Assembly: GCF_020514115.1 (NCBI RefSeq)
Contig: NZ_VTKZ01000006.1
Coordinates: forward strand, 62,001 to 126,000
Source: Synechococcus sp. MU1642
GTDB taxonomy: Bacteria; Cyanobacteriota; Cyanobacteriia; PCC-6307; Cyanobiaceae
Length of the DNA stretch: 64,000 nt
Direction of reading: 5' to 3'
Part shown: positions 1-8,302 of the stretch, piece after piece
Layout: each line of letters opens with the position of its first letter
Position numbering within the stretch: position 1 is the stretch's first letter
Translations under genes and position numbers: made by a program
The notes under the pieces: model-generated
Told to the model about the DNA's origin: nothing
What the model saw: the letters and a program-made list of their open reading frames with translations, nothing else
Database searches by the model: none

Positions 1-467
1 GCGGCCGTTCTGCCTAAGCGCACGATCTCTGCGCTGAGAAAGGAGGCGTCCTGGGGCAGGGTCACCGTCAGCTGCTGCTCGAATAAGGCATCGGCGTACA
101 GCACCAGTTCCTGCGGCAGCCATTCGAGATCACTGCCGCTGGCTAGCGAGCAGCGCACCTGTTGATGGGCAAAGCAACCCTCGGGTTGCAGGCGGCTGCG
201 GCCGATCGACCCGTACACCTTCTGCGCCGCCACGCTGGTGATCAGGCCGCAGCTGTTCGCTTCAAGTTTGATGTCCAGGCTGAGTTGATCGCCGCCCACC
301 AGGCCTCCAGCGGTATGCAGCACCGGCAGCTCACAGCGTCCGTCATCACCGCGTTCACTGCGGAGCAACTTGAACGGAGCTGTGCAGCCCCCCTGGTGTC
401 GGGTGCTGCCGTTGGTGGCATGAAACTGCAGGTCGCAGCGGCCGTGCCAGGGATCAAGACGTTGCAT
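1..467 (-). CDS. ureD: Urease accessory protein UreD (partial, C-terminus outside window)
   Basis: UreD is part of the UreD-UreF-UreG chaperone complex that loads nickel into apo-urease. The reverse-strand translation from the ATG at 467 begins MQRLDPWHGRCDLQFHATNG and continues with the family-typical AGGLVGGDQLSLDI stretch, followed by a stretch beginning SVAAQKVYGS. The reading frame runs off the left edge, so only about 155 N-terminal residues are visible. A GGAG lies about 9 bases upstream of this ATG; an in-frame GTG at 488 is an alternative start. The gene is divergent from ureE with about 105 bases between them. The structural urease genes probably lie further left (inference). Confidence 0.88.
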   Translation of the reverse strand, partial: MQRLDPWHGRCDLQFHATNGSTRHQGGCTAPFKLLRSERGDDGRCELPVLHTAGGLVGGDQLSLDIKLEANSCGLITSVAAQKVYGSIGRSRLQPEGCFAHQQVRCSLASGSDLEWLPQELVLYADALFEQQLTVTLPQDASFLSAEIVRLGRTA

Positions 468-572
468 GGCCTCACGCTCCGCCGCCACCGGCTTCGACTA
501 TGTAGCAATGCACACCAAAGAGTGGGTGATTGATCGGCACGCTTTCTTAAAGGAACTGGACAGGAGGCGCAG

Positions 573-1025
573 GTGACGGATGTGGTTGTCGTGCTGGGGC
601 AGCGCCTGCAGAGCAGCAGTGTCAAGGCAACCCTGCAGTTGCCGTTAACGGCCGAGGAGCGCACGGTGCTGCGTGGTCGTCGCACCACTTCCTGTGGTCG
701 TCCGGTGCTGCTGCAGTTGCCCCGTGAGGGATCGCTGCAGCCTGGTGATTTGCTGGGGGATCAGTCCGGTTCGACCGTTGTGGAGGTGACGGCAGCGCCG
801 GAAGCATTGCTGCGGGTGCAGGGGTCGCATCCCCTGGAGCTGTTGCAGGCGGCTTATCACCTGGGCAATCGCCATGTCGCTCTGGAGCTGCATGAGCAAG
901 AGCTGTTGCTCCCTGAGGATTCTGTTCTCGCCACGATGCTGGAAGGGCGTGGATTGACGGTCAGCCGTTGTCTGCAGCCGTTTGCCCCCGAGGGCGGCGC
1001 CTACGGAGGCCATGAGCACGGATGA
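573..1025 (+). CDS. ureE: Urease accessory protein UreE (nickel chaperone)
   Basis: UreE is a cytoplasmic nickel metallochaperone that delivers Ni to the urease activation complex. The 150-residue product has the usual UreE length and domain layout, including LPREGSLQPGDLL and an ESGRG-like turn region. It ends in a short His-bearing tail (GGHEHG), as expected for metal binding. The start is GTG at 573 with a strong AGGAGG at 563-568. Its end overlaps the ureF start (ATGA-type junction at 1022-1025), so ureE-ureF-ureG are translationally coupled. Confidence 0.9.
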   Translation: MTDVVVVLGQRLQSSSVKATLQLPLTAEERTVLRGRRTTSCGRPVLLQLPREGSLQPGDLLGDQSGSTVVEVTAAPEALLRVQGSHPLELLQAAYHLGNRHVALELHEQELLLPEDSVLATMLEGRGLTVSRCLQPFAPEGGAYGGHEHG

Positions 1026-1693
1026 CTTCCCTCGCGTTGTTGCAACTGGTTAGCCCGGCCCTGCCTGTGGGTGCATTCAGTTATTCAGAGGGCCTGGAGG
1101 TGTTGATTCAGGCGGGATCCATCGCCGATGAGCAGGCCATTCAAGCTTGGTTGGAGGCTGAACTGCAACGGGGTGCGGTACGGCTGGAAGCTGCGGCGTT
1201 AAGGCCTTTTGCGGAGGCTTTGGTGGGGTGGTCAACCCAGGCTGATGTTGCGGCCAAGGCGCGTTTGATCGATCTGGATGGTTGGCTGTTGGCCACCCGT
1301 GAAGCCGCGGAGTTGCGAGCTCAGCAGCGTCAGATGGGGATGTCGCTGCTGCAGTTGATGTCTGATATGGGTCAGGACCTGCCTGAACCTGTGGCCCTTA
1401 GCTGGCCAGCGGCCTGGGCCTGGGCCGCTGTGGGCTTGTCGGTTCCAGCGGGAGACATGGTGGAGGGGTACCTCTACGGCTGGGTTGCCAATCAGCTCAG
1501 TGCCTCGGTGCGGCTGCTGCCGTTGGGTCCATCTCGAGCACAGGTGCTGCAACAACAGCTGCTGCCGCTGATTGCCTCGCAAGCGCAGCTGCTTCAGGCG
1601 GCCGATCCGCAGCAGCTCTGGAGCAGCGGTGTGGGTGCGGGCATGGCTCAGCTTGCCCATGCTGAGCTGTATTCACGCCTGTTTCGAAGCTGA
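1022..1693 (+). CDS. ureF: Urease accessory protein UreF
   Basis: UreF bridges UreD and the GTPase UreG in the urease maturation complex. The 223-residue protein opens with [21 protein letters not shown], the most conserved UreF signature, which supports the start at 1022. It is alpha-helical throughout and ends with [11 protein letters not shown], also typical of the family. It overlaps ureE by 4 bases and its TGA shares one base with the ureG ATG, so the three genes form one transcriptional unit. Confidence 0.93.
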   Translation: MTSLALLQLVSPALPVGAFSYSEGLEVLIQAGSIADEQAIQAWLEAELQRGAVRLEAAALRPFAEALVGWSTQADVAAKARLIDLDGWLLATREAAELRAQQRQMGMSLLQLMSDMGQDLPEPVALSWPAAWAWAAVGLSVPAGDMVEGYLYGWVANQLSASVRLLPLGPSRAQVLQQQLLPLIASQAQLLQAADPQQLWSSGVGAGMAQLAHAELYSRLFRS

Positions 1694-2298
1694 TGAGCAG
1701 CAAACTACGCCTGGGGGTGGCGGGTCCTGTGGGATCTGGCAAGACCGCACTGGTGGAGGCGCTCTGTCGCCGCTTACGCGACGACCTGCAGCTCGCGGTG
1801 GTCACCAATGACATCTTCACCCAAGAGGATGCCCAGTTCCTTACCCGTGCCGGTGCCCTGGATCCAGAGCGGATCCGTGGGGTGGAGACCGGTGGTTGCC
1901 CTCACACGGCGATCCGCGAAGACTGCTCGATCAACAGAGCCGCCGTGGCAGAGCTGGAGGCGCAATTCCCTGATCTGGATCTTGTTCTGGTTGAAAGCGG
2001 TGGCGACAACCTGGCGGCGAGCTTCAGCCCGGAACTGGTGGATCTCTGCATTTATGTGATCGACGTGGCAGCTGGCGACAAGATCCCTCGCAAGGGAGGC
2101 CCAGGCATCACCCGCTCTGATCTGCTGGTGATCAACAAGATTGATCTTGCTCCCCAGGTCGGTGCCGATCTTTCGGTGATGGAACAGGACACCCTGCGGA
2201 TGCGTGGCGAGCGGCCCTGGTGTTTCACCAATCTCCACAGCGGTGAAGGTCTGGAGCAGGTGGTGGTGTTCTTGTTGCAACAGCTACCAAAATCATGA
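1693..2298 (+). CDS. ureG: Urease accessory GTPase UreG
   Basis: UreG is a SIMIBI-class GTPase that powers nickel insertion into urease. The 201-residue product carries the P-loop GPVGSGKT at residues 11-18, the ESGGDN motif, the CPHTAIRED metal-binding CPH motif and the NKIDLA guanine-specificity motif. Length and order match the family. The ATG at 1693 overlaps the last base of the ureF stop. It is followed by about 118 non-coding bases before urtA. Confidence 0.97.
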   Translation: MSSKLRLGVAGPVGSGKTALVEALCRRLRDDLQLAVVTNDIFTQEDAQFLTRAGALDPERIRGVETGGCPHTAIREDCSINRAAVAELEAQFPDLDLVLVESGGDNLAASFSPELVDLCIYVIDVAAGDKIPRKGGPGITRSDLLVINKIDLAPQVGADLSVMEQDTLRMRGERPWCFTNLHSGEGLEQVVVFLLQQLPKS

Positions 2299-2324
2299 AA
2301 ACACAAGCTTTTGGGGTCAAAAGT

Positions 2325-2338
2325 GTTCTCGTTGCGAC
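2325..2338 (+). promoter_or_regulatory. Possible weak NtcA-like site upstream of urtA
   Basis: NtcA is the cyanobacterial nitrogen regulator and binds GTA-N8-TAC with a GT-N10-AC core. At 2325-2338 the sequence has the GT-N10-AC core (GTT, eight bases, GAC), about 80 bases before the urtA ATG. The third and twelfth positions do not match the full consensus and no clean TAN3T box sits at the expected distance downstream. It is recorded as a weak candidate because urt genes are commonly under NtcA control. Confidence 0.2.
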
Positions 2339-2416
2339 ATTTCAAATCCCCTCCTGTAGCGATGGTCGAATTTCAGGACGTTTCGTACGTCCAAGCTTTA
2401 AGTGCCCCTTCATTTC

Positions 2417-3712
2417 ATGAGCACCCCTCTTTCCAAGCGTCTGTTTGCTGGCATGGCCGCGGCATCGCTGGGTCTTGCAGTGACCGCATGCGGTGGCGAT
2501 GACAAGGCTGCCAACGTTGACTACGACGACAGCGTCACCGTCGGAATCCTGCACTCTCTGTCAGGCACCATGGCGATCTCCGAGACCACCTTGGCGGAGA
2601 CCGAAAAAATGGCGATCGCTGAGATCAATGCCGCTGGTGGCGTCGAGGTCGACGGCAAGAGCTACAAGATTGAGTACATCGTCGAAGACGGTGCTTCCGA
2701 TTGGCCCACCTTTGCTGAGAAGTCCAAGAAGCTGATTGATCAGGATCAGGTTCCTGTGGTGTTCGGTGGATGGACCTCCGCCAGCCGCAAGGCCATGCTG
2801 CCTGTCTACGAGTCGAAGAACGCCTTCCTCTACTACCCGATTCAGTACGAGGGTCAGGAGTGTTCCAACAACATCTTCTACACCGGTGCAACTCCGAACC
2901 AGCAGTCGGAGCCTGCCACCAAGTTCATGTATGAGAAGTCGCCTGCCGCTGGCAAGCCATTCTTCCTCGTGGGTTCTGACTACGTCTTCCCCCGCACCTC
3001 CAACACCATCACCAAGGAACAGCTCAAGTCCTTGGGTGGTGAAGTGGTCGGTGAGGACTATCTGCCCCTGGGCAACACTGAGGTTGCTCCCATCATTGCG
3101 AAGATCAAGAAGGCTCTGCCCGACGGCGGTGTGATCGTCAACACCCTGAACGGCGACCAGAACGTTGCCTTCTTTAAGCAGATCCAGGACGCCGGCATCA
3201 CCCCTGATAATGGCTACTTCGTGATGAGTTACTCCATCGCGGAAAGTGAGATTAAGGACATCGGAACTGAGTTCCTTGAGGGCCATTACGGTGCTTGGAA
3301 CTACATGATGTCGATCGATACGCCTGCTTCCAAGACTTTCGCTGAGAACTACAAGAAGTTCACAAAGGATCCTGGAGCTGTTGTCGCAGACCCACAGGAG
3401 TCTGCTTACAACATGGTTTATCTGTGGAAGGCTGCTGTTGAGAAGGCAGGCACTTTTGATGACGACAAGGTTCGTGAAGCCTTGGTTGGAATTGAATTTG
3501 ATGCTCCTCAGGGTCCTGTGAAGGTGATGCCCAACCATCACCTTTCTCAGACAGTTTTGATTGGAGAAATCGGTACCGATGGTCAGTTCAAGATTCTTGA
3601 ATCCACTGACGGTCCCGTTGCTCCTCAGGCCTGGAACCAGTTCGAGCCCAGCTCCAAGGGCTTTGCTTGCGATTGGACCGACGCTGCAAAAGGCGAGAAA
3701 TACAAGCTCTGA
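2417..3712 (+). CDS. urtA: Urea ABC transporter substrate-binding lipoprotein UrtA
   Basis: UrtA is the periplasmic urea-binding component of the UrtABCDE ABC transporter. From the ATG at 2417 the N-terminus is a lipoprotein signal with lipobox LAVTAC, placing the lipidated Cys at about residue 25 and followed by GGDDKAAN. The mature part is a type I periplasmic-binding fold of the amide/branched-chain amino-acid family (VTVGILHSLSGTMAISE, then YPIQYEGQECSNNIFYTGA). A GTG at 2402 could extend it by five residues, but the signal peptide favours 2417. A strong hairpin follows before urtB. Confidence 0.95.
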   Translation: MSTPLSKRLFAGMAAASLGLAVTACGGDDKAANVDYDDSVTVGILHSLSGTMAISETTLAETEKMAIAEINAAGGVEVDGKSYKIEYIVEDGASDWPTFAEKSKKLIDQDQVPVVFGGWTSASRKAMLPVYESKNAFLYYPIQYEGQECSNNIFYTGATPNQQSEPATKFMYEKSPAAGKPFFLVGSDYVFPRTSNTITKEQLKSLGGEVVGEDYLPLGNTEVAPIIAKIKKALPDGGVIVNTLNGDQNVAFFKQIQDAGITPDNGYFVMSYSIAESEIKDIGTEFLEGHYGAWNYMMSIDTPASKTFAENYKKFTKDPGAVVADPQESAYNMVYLWKAAVEKAGTFDDDKVREALVGIEFDAPQGPVKVMPNHHLSQTVLIGEIGTDGQFKILESTDGPVAPQAWNQFEPSSKGFACDWTDAAKGEKYKL

Positions 3713-3742
3713 TCCTTTGATCACAGCCTGATTGCTCTTCAG

Positions 3743-3771
3743 GGAGGAGCCCGGTGACGGGCTCCTCCTTT
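3743..3771 (+). terminator. Hairpin with short T-run between urtA and urtB (probable attenuating terminator)
   Basis: An 11-bp perfect stem, GGAGGAGCCCG at 3743-3753 pairing with CGGGCTCCTCC at 3758-3768, encloses a GTGA loop and is followed by TTT. It lies 30 bases after the urtA stop and just before the urtB start region. A partial terminator or mRNA-stabilising hairpin here would give more binding protein than permease, a common arrangement in ABC operons (inference). Confidence 0.75.
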
Positions 3772-3781
3772 CGTCGTTTCA

Positions 3782-4960
3782 TTGATCGCCTCGTTTCACA
3801 CGTCCGTGCAACTGCTTCTCGAAAGCCTGTTCAACGGTGTTGCCATCGGCTCGGTGCTGCTGATGGCCGCCCTCGGACTGGCCATTGTCTTCGGCCTCAT
3901 GGGCGTGATCAACCTCGCCCATGGCGAGCTGATCATGCTTGGGGCCTACACCACCTACGTGGTACAGCTGATCTTCAAGCTGCCTGCGCTGCAGCCGGTT
4001 TACAACGCCTACGTGCTGGTCGCGCTTCCTCTGGCCTTCATCGTTAGTGGTGTGGTCGGCATCCTGCTGGAACGCACCGTGATTCGCCGGCTCTACGGCA
4101 ACCCGCTGGAGACGTTGCTTGCGACCTGGGGTGTCAGCTTGATTCTTCAGCAGTTTGTGCGGAGTGTTCCCCTGGCCCATGCCGCCGGCCTGATCCTGGC
4201 GCTGGTGCTGGGCTTTGGCCTCCCGCTGTTGCTTCCCTCCTCTCTGCTGGCGGGGCCTCGAGCACGCTTGGTGCGTGCGGGGAGTTGGGCTATTTCAGCC
4301 CTGGGAGGCGTGCTGCTGGCGGGGGGCCTGGCCTCACAAATCACTCGCATCGCCCGAGCCACATCACGCAACGTGGATGTGACGGCACCCAAATGGATGC
4401 GTGGTGGGATCGAATTCATAGACATCACCTTTCCTGTGCCGCGTCTGGTGATCATCGTGATCACGATCGTTGCTGTGGTTGGGGTGACGTGGTTCCTCAA
4501 CAAAAGCGTGTGGGGCATGCGCATTCGTGCCGTCACCCAGAACCGTTCGATGAGTGATTGCCTGGGCATCCCCACCGACACCGTTGATGTGCTCACCTTC
4601 GGCATCGGCTCCGGTTTGGCCGGGGTGGCGGGGGTTGCTGTTTCCCTGCTGGGATCGGTGGGCCCCAATGTGGGCGGGTCTTACATCGTGGGCTGCTTCA
4701 TGGTGGTGGTGCTTGGCGGCGTCGGAAACCTGTTGGGCACTGTGCTTGCCTCCTTCGCCATCGGCATGCTCACCGACCTGATCGGCGCTGGTCGCCTGCT
4801 GACGATTTGGCCTGACATGCCGGCTCCTCTGGCCGGTGCGGTGAATTTCTTCGCCACCACGAGCATGGCTCAAGTGATGGTGTTTGCTCTGATCGTGGTG
4901 TTCCTTCAATTCCGTCCCGCGGGTCTCTTTCCGCAGAAGGGACGCATGGTGGAGGCTTGA
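3782..4960 (+). CDS. urtB: Urea ABC transporter permease UrtB
   Basis: UrtB is one of two inner-membrane permeases of the urea transporter and belongs to the LivH family. The core motif GLAIVFGLMGVINLAHGELIM lies near residues 38-58, followed by multiple hydrophobic helices and the permease loop VTQNRSMSDCLGI. The longest frame starts at TTG 3782. An in-frame GTG at 3806 would give an N-terminus beginning VQLLLESLFNGVAIGS, which resembles other UrtB starts, and may be the true start. The stop is 4 bases before urtC. Confidence 0.93.
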   Translation: MIASFHTSVQLLLESLFNGVAIGSVLLMAALGLAIVFGLMGVINLAHGELIMLGAYTTYVVQLIFKLPALQPVYNAYVLVALPLAFIVSGVVGILLERTVIRRLYGNPLETLLATWGVSLILQQFVRSVPLAHAAGLILALVLGFGLPLLLPSSLLAGPRARLVRAGSWAISALGGVLLAGGLASQITRIARATSRNVDVTAPKWMRGGIEFIDITFPVPRLVIIVITIVAVVGVTWFLNKSVWGMRIRAVTQNRSMSDCLGIPTDTVDVLTFGIGSGLAGVAGVAVSLLGSVGPNVGGSYIVGCFMVVVLGGVGNLLGTVLASFAIGMLTDLIGAGRLLTIWPDMPAPLAGAVNFFATTSMAQVMVFALIVVFLQFRPAGLFPQKGRMVEA

Positions 4961-4964
4961 TCTG

Positions 4965-6092
4965 ATGTTCCAAGCATTTCAACAACGCCGTTGGCCTTTG
5001 ATCATCCTTTGGGTGGTGATCGTTGCGGCCATCGTTGCTGCGCCTGCTGTTCTGCCGGTGTTTCGGCTGAATTTGTTGGGTCGCTTTCTCTCCCTGGCGA
5101 TCGTTGCCCTGGGCATCGACTTGATCTGGGGCTTCACCGGTCTGCTCAGCCTCGGCCAGGGCATCTTTTTTGCCCTTGGCGGCTACGTGGCAGCCATGTA
5201 CCTGCAGTTGAACAGCTCGGGTGATCTTCCCAACGGCATTCCCGAGTTCTTCAGCCTTTATGGCGTGAATCGGTTGCCCGCGTTCTGGGAGCCCTTCCAT
5301 TCCCCGTTGTTCACCCTGGTGGCGATTTGGCTGGTTCCAGCTGTCCTGGCCGCTGTGCTCGGCAACCTCGTGTTCCGCAACCGGATCAAGGGGGTCTACT
5401 TCTCGATCCTCACCCAGGCCGCACTGCTCGTTTTCTTCAATTTCTTCAACGGACAGCAGAAGCTGATTAATGGCACCAACGGTCTTAAAACCGATGTGAC
5501 CCAGTTGTTCGGTCAGATGGTGGGTTCCCCCGAGATGCAGCGGGGCTTCTTCTGGTTGACCTCTGTGGTGGTAATCCTGGCATGGCTGCTTCTGCGCTGG
5601 GTGGTGCGGGGACGGTTCGGTGATGTGTTGATCGCCATTCGCGATGACGAACCCCGGCTGCGCTTTGCGGGTTACAACCCAACTCTGTTCAAGACGATCG
5701 TCTTCGCTATTGCTGGTGGTTTGGCAGGAATCGGTGGTGCGCTTTACACCGTTCAGTCGGGCATTGTTTCGCCGCAGTACATGACTGTTCCCTTCTCGAT
5801 TGAGATGGTGATCTGGGTTGCGGTTGGTGGTCGAGGCACGCTTGTGGGAGCCATTCTTGGCGCCGTGGTCATCAACTACGCCAAGAGTTTGGTGAGCGAA
5901 GCGCTCCCCCAGAGTTGGTTGTTCATCCAAGGGGGCCTGTTCATCCTCGTGGTGACCGCCTTGCCTGAGGGCGTCATTGGTTGGTTCCGAGGTGATGGCC
6001 CTCGCAATTGGCTCAACCGATTTGGCATTTCCCGTCGGAGTGAGACCTATCCACGTCTCGATCTTGAAGGTCAGGAAGAGGTTCAGTCATGA
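4965..6092 (+). CDS. urtC: Urea ABC transporter permease UrtC
   Basis: UrtC is the second permease (LivM family) of the urea transporter. The 375-residue hydrophobic protein has GIDLIWGFTGLLSLGQGIFF near residues 45-65. The cytoplasmic loop contacting the ATPases reads IAIRDDEPRLRFAGYN. It begins 4 bases after urtB and its stop overlaps the urtD ATG (ATGA at 6089-6092), consistent with coupled translation. Confidence 0.94.
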   Translation: MFQAFQQRRWPLIILWVVIVAAIVAAPAVLPVFRLNLLGRFLSLAIVALGIDLIWGFTGLLSLGQGIFFALGGYVAAMYLQLNSSGDLPNGIPEFFSLYGVNRLPAFWEPFHSPLFTLVAIWLVPAVLAAVLGNLVFRNRIKGVYFSILTQAALLVFFNFFNGQQKLINGTNGLKTDVTQLFGQMVGSPEMQRGFFWLTSVVVILAWLLLRWVVRGRFGDVLIAIRDDEPRLRFAGYNPTLFKTIVFAIAGGLAGIGGALYTVQSGIVSPQYMTVPFSIEMVIWVAVGGRGTLVGAILGAVVINYAKSLVSEALPQSWLFIQGGLFILVVTALPEGVIGWFRGDGPRNWLNRFGISRRSETYPRLDLEGQEEVQS

Positions 6093-6844
6093 GTATGGCT
6101 TTATTGGAATTGCGCCAAATCACCGTCAGTTTTGATGGCTTTTTGGCGCTCCGCGATCTCAACCTCAGCCTTCAGCCAGGGGAGCTGCGCGCGGTGATCG
6201 GCCCGAATGGCGCTGGTAAGACCACCTTCCTCGATGTGATCACCGGCAAGACCGCTCCGACTGAGGGGGATGTGGTGTTCAAGGGACGCTCTCTGGTGGG
6301 AACGCGCGAGCACCGCATCGCGCGCTTCGGCATCGGCCGCAAGTTTCAGAGCCCTCGTGTTTTTGAGAAGCTCAGCGTTCAGGAGAATTTGGCTCTGGCC
6401 GTGAGCCAGCCGAAGCAGCCCTGGTCATTGCTGGTAGGGGGCCTGAATGGGCAGCAGCGAGACCGTGTTCAGCACTTGATGAGCATCGTTAACCTGCAGA
6501 ATCGTTCCGATTGGGCTGCTGGGTCGTTGTCCCACGGCCAGAAGCAGTGGCTTGAGATCGCCATGCTGGTGGGTCAGGATCCCGACCTGTTGCTGGTGGA
6601 TGAGCCGGTGGCTGGGCTTACGGATGAGGAGACTGATCTAACGGCAGATCTGCTCAAGTCGTTGGCGGGGGATCACACCGTGTTGGTGATTGAGCACGAC
6701 ATGGAATTCATTCGGCGACTTGAAAGTCCGGTGACGGTGCTGCACCAGGGTCATGTTCTCTGTGAGGGCACGATGGATCAGGTGCAGGCCGATCCTCGTG
6801 TGATTGAGGTTTATCTCGGCACCACTGAGGAGGAGAACCCATGA
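6089..6844 (+). CDS. urtD: Urea ABC transporter ATP-binding protein UrtD
   Basis: UrtD is a LivG-type ATPase subunit. The 251-residue protein has Walker A GPNGAGKTT (residues 38-46), the signature LSHGQKQWLEIAM, Walker B LLLVDEPVAGL and the switch His in VIEHDMEF. An alternative start two codons in (MALLELRQ) is possible. It overlaps urtC by 4 bases and urtE by 4 bases. Confidence 0.95.
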   Translation: MSMALLELRQITVSFDGFLALRDLNLSLQPGELRAVIGPNGAGKTTFLDVITGKTAPTEGDVVFKGRSLVGTREHRIARFGIGRKFQSPRVFEKLSVQENLALAVSQPKQPWSLLVGGLNGQQRDRVQHLMSIVNLQNRSDWAAGSLSHGQKQWLEIAMLVGQDPDLLLVDEPVAGLTDEETDLTADLLKSLAGDHTVLVIEHDMEFIRRLESPVTVLHQGHVLCEGTMDQVQADPRVIEVYLGTTEEENP

Positions 6845-7551
6845 CGAATTTGCTGGAGATCCAAGGCCTCAACACCTTTTACGGTGAGAGTCACATTCTT
6901 CGGGATGTTGATCTCAGCGTGAAGTCGGGCGAGATGGTGTGTTTGATCGGCCGCAATGGTGTGGGCAAAACCACCCTGCTGAAATCACTGATCGGTTTGT
7001 TACGCCCCCGCTCCGGATCCATGGCGTTCGATGGAGCTCAACTGGAGCGTCAGCCCCCCCATCAGCGCGCTCGGGCCGGGATTGGCTATGTGCCCCAAGG
7101 TCGAGAGATCATTCCCCAGCTCACGGTGGAAGAAAACTTGCTTTTGGGGATGGAGGCGTTGCCGGGTGGATTGGCGCGGCATCGCCACATCGATCCGTTT
7201 GTTTATGAGCTGTTCCCGATTCTTCAGGAGTTTCTACCGCGCAAGGGCGGGGATTTGAGTGGGGGTCAGCAACAACAATTGGCTATTGCCCGTGCCTTGC
7301 TCGGCAAACCAAAGCTATTGCTGTTGGACGAGCCCACCGAGGGTATTCAGCCCAATATCGTTCAGGATATTGAAGCTGCTGTTCGGCGGATCATCGCCGA
7401 CACCGGGATTGGGGTGTTGTTGGTGGAGCAACATCTCCATTTCGTTCGCCAGGCGGAGCGCTATTACGCCATGCAACGGGGCGGGATTGTCGCCAGTGGG
7501 TCAACCAGCGAACTCAGTCAGGCGGTTGTCGACCAGTTCTTGAGCGTTTAG
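6841..7551 (+). CDS. urtE: Urea ABC transporter ATP-binding protein UrtE
   Basis: UrtE is a LivF-type ATPase subunit pairing with UrtD. Walker A is GRNGVGKTT (residues 37-45), the signature is LSGGQQQQLAIAR, Walker B is LLLLDEPTEGIQP and the switch region is LLVEQHLHFV. At 236 residues the length is normal. It is the last gene of the urea transport operon. A hairpin starts 23 bases past the stop. Confidence 0.95.
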   Translation: MTNLLEIQGLNTFYGESHILRDVDLSVKSGEMVCLIGRNGVGKTTLLKSLIGLLRPRSGSMAFDGAQLERQPPHQRARAGIGYVPQGREIIPQLTVEENLLLGMEALPGGLARHRHIDPFVYELFPILQEFLPRKGGDLSGGQQQQLAIARALLGKPKLLLLDEPTEGIQPNIVQDIEAAVRRIIADTGIGVLLVEQHLHFVRQAERYYAMQRGGIVASGSTSELSQAVVDQFLSV

Positions 7552-7573
7552 AGCTTCGCTTTGTAGGTTGCTA

Positions 7574-7596
7574 CTGGGTCAGTTCAGCTGGCCCAG
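7574..7596. terminator. Hairpin between convergent urtE and the DUF1830 gene
   Basis: CTGGGTCAG (7574-7582) pairs with CTGGCCCAG (7588-7596) through nine pairs with one wobble around a 5-base loop. It overlaps the 3' end of the minus-strand DUF1830 gene and lies 22 bases after urtE, so it could end transcription from either side. The T-run after it on the plus strand is short and interrupted. Confidence 0.45.
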
Positions 7597-7838
7597 AGTG
7601 ATTCTTTTGCAGGTTCATCAGCCATGGCGTAGTCGCTCACATCAGCACGCACATGGAGCATTTGTCCTGTCATCGACATTTTCCAGATTTCCAAGCGTGC
7701 ATCTTGAGGTGCTTCGAACCAAAAGACCTCTGTGGGCATCACCACCTTCTCTCGATAGAAGTGGTCGGAGCCAATGCATTTAACGATCACCATCCGACTG
7801 GTGTCGTTTTGATAGACACACTCAATCATTTTGAGCAT
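7584..7838 (-). CDS. DUF1830-type small cyanobacterial protein
   Basis: The 84-residue product (MLKMIECVYQND, then CIGSDHFYREKVVMPTEVFWFEAP) matches my memory of the DUF1830 family, which is found almost only in cyanobacteria and has no known function. The visible hallmarks are an early Cys-Tyr-x-Asn/Asp stretch and an aromatic-rich beta segment. No membrane segment or signal peptide is visible. It is convergent with urtE; an internal Met four codons in is an alternative start. Confidence 0.7.
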   Translation of the reverse strand: MLKMIECVYQNDTSRMVIVKCIGSDHFYREKVVMPTEVFWFEAPQDARLEIWKMSMTGQMLHVRADVSDYAMADEPAKESLWAS

Positions 7839-7918
7839 TTGAAATCATGTCAATCTCGTGTTCTCTAGGCAAGCGGAGTGTTTGATTGGTCACCGAATCA
7901 GCACGCCTTTAGATTTGG

Positions 7919-8058
7919 TATAGATGAGTTGATACAGAGCGGATAGCTTTTGTAGCTACGACCACTTTTTTCCAGAGCCTTGGACCACGACCAGTGGGCC
8001 GAGGTTTGGGTGGTCGCATATGGCGGCGTTTCCGTTTCAGTTGAAACAGTTCTTTTTT
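7919..8058 (+). ncRNA. Candidate small RNA in the gap between the DUF1830 gene and the 62-residue protein gene
   Basis: The 257-base gap 7839-8095 contains, in order on the plus strand, a TATAGAT box at 7919-7925 and three hairpins. The first is TAGCT/AGCTA at 7944-7948/7954-7958. The second is GACCAC/GTGGTC at 7983-7988/8010-8015. The third is GTTTCA/TGAAAC at 8034-8039/8042-8047, followed by AGTTC and six T residues. This order of promoter-like box, stems, and hairpin plus T-run is what a roughly 120-base sRNA would show. No clear -35 box is present and there is no known-family match, so this is a prediction only. Confidence 0.35.
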
Positions 8059-8095
8059 GCCGCTTTTGCATGATTGATATGTCGATATTGGTGGA

Positions 8096-8284
8096 TTGAG
8101 AATTGAAAAATCAGTCAGCCTGAGTGTTGCTCAGCAATTTGATGTTGAGCGGATGAATCGGGCTATCGAATCAACACTCGATTCACAGACATTGCAGGTG
8201 ATAGCCAAACAATTGCTTGAGGCATGGCATTCTCAGCGTGCCGCAACAGTTTGGGTAATGCGTCAGCGGCAGCAGTTGGGCTGA
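8096..8284 (+). CDS. Small conserved-type picocyanobacterial protein, function unknown
   Basis: A 62-residue frame starts at TTG 8096 and translates to MRIEKSVSLSVAQQFDVERM and onward to RAATVWVMRQRQQLG. It looks like two amphipathic helices. The opening SLSVAQQFDVERM loosely recalls the start of NblA-type phycobilisome-degradation proteins, but the rest does not match, so I do not assign that function. The start codon is uncertain. It is convergent with gpgS, 18 bases away. Confidence 0.55.
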   Translation: MRIEKSVSLSVAQQFDVERMNRAIESTLDSQTLQVIAKQLLEAWHSQRAATVWVMRQRQQLG

Positions 8285-8302
8285 GACTTGATCTCGTTCG
8301 CT

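Noticed and set aside
2561-3724. 387-residue minus-strand frame opposite urtA
   Set aside because: Shadow of urtA, which has a clear lipobox and binding-protein fold.
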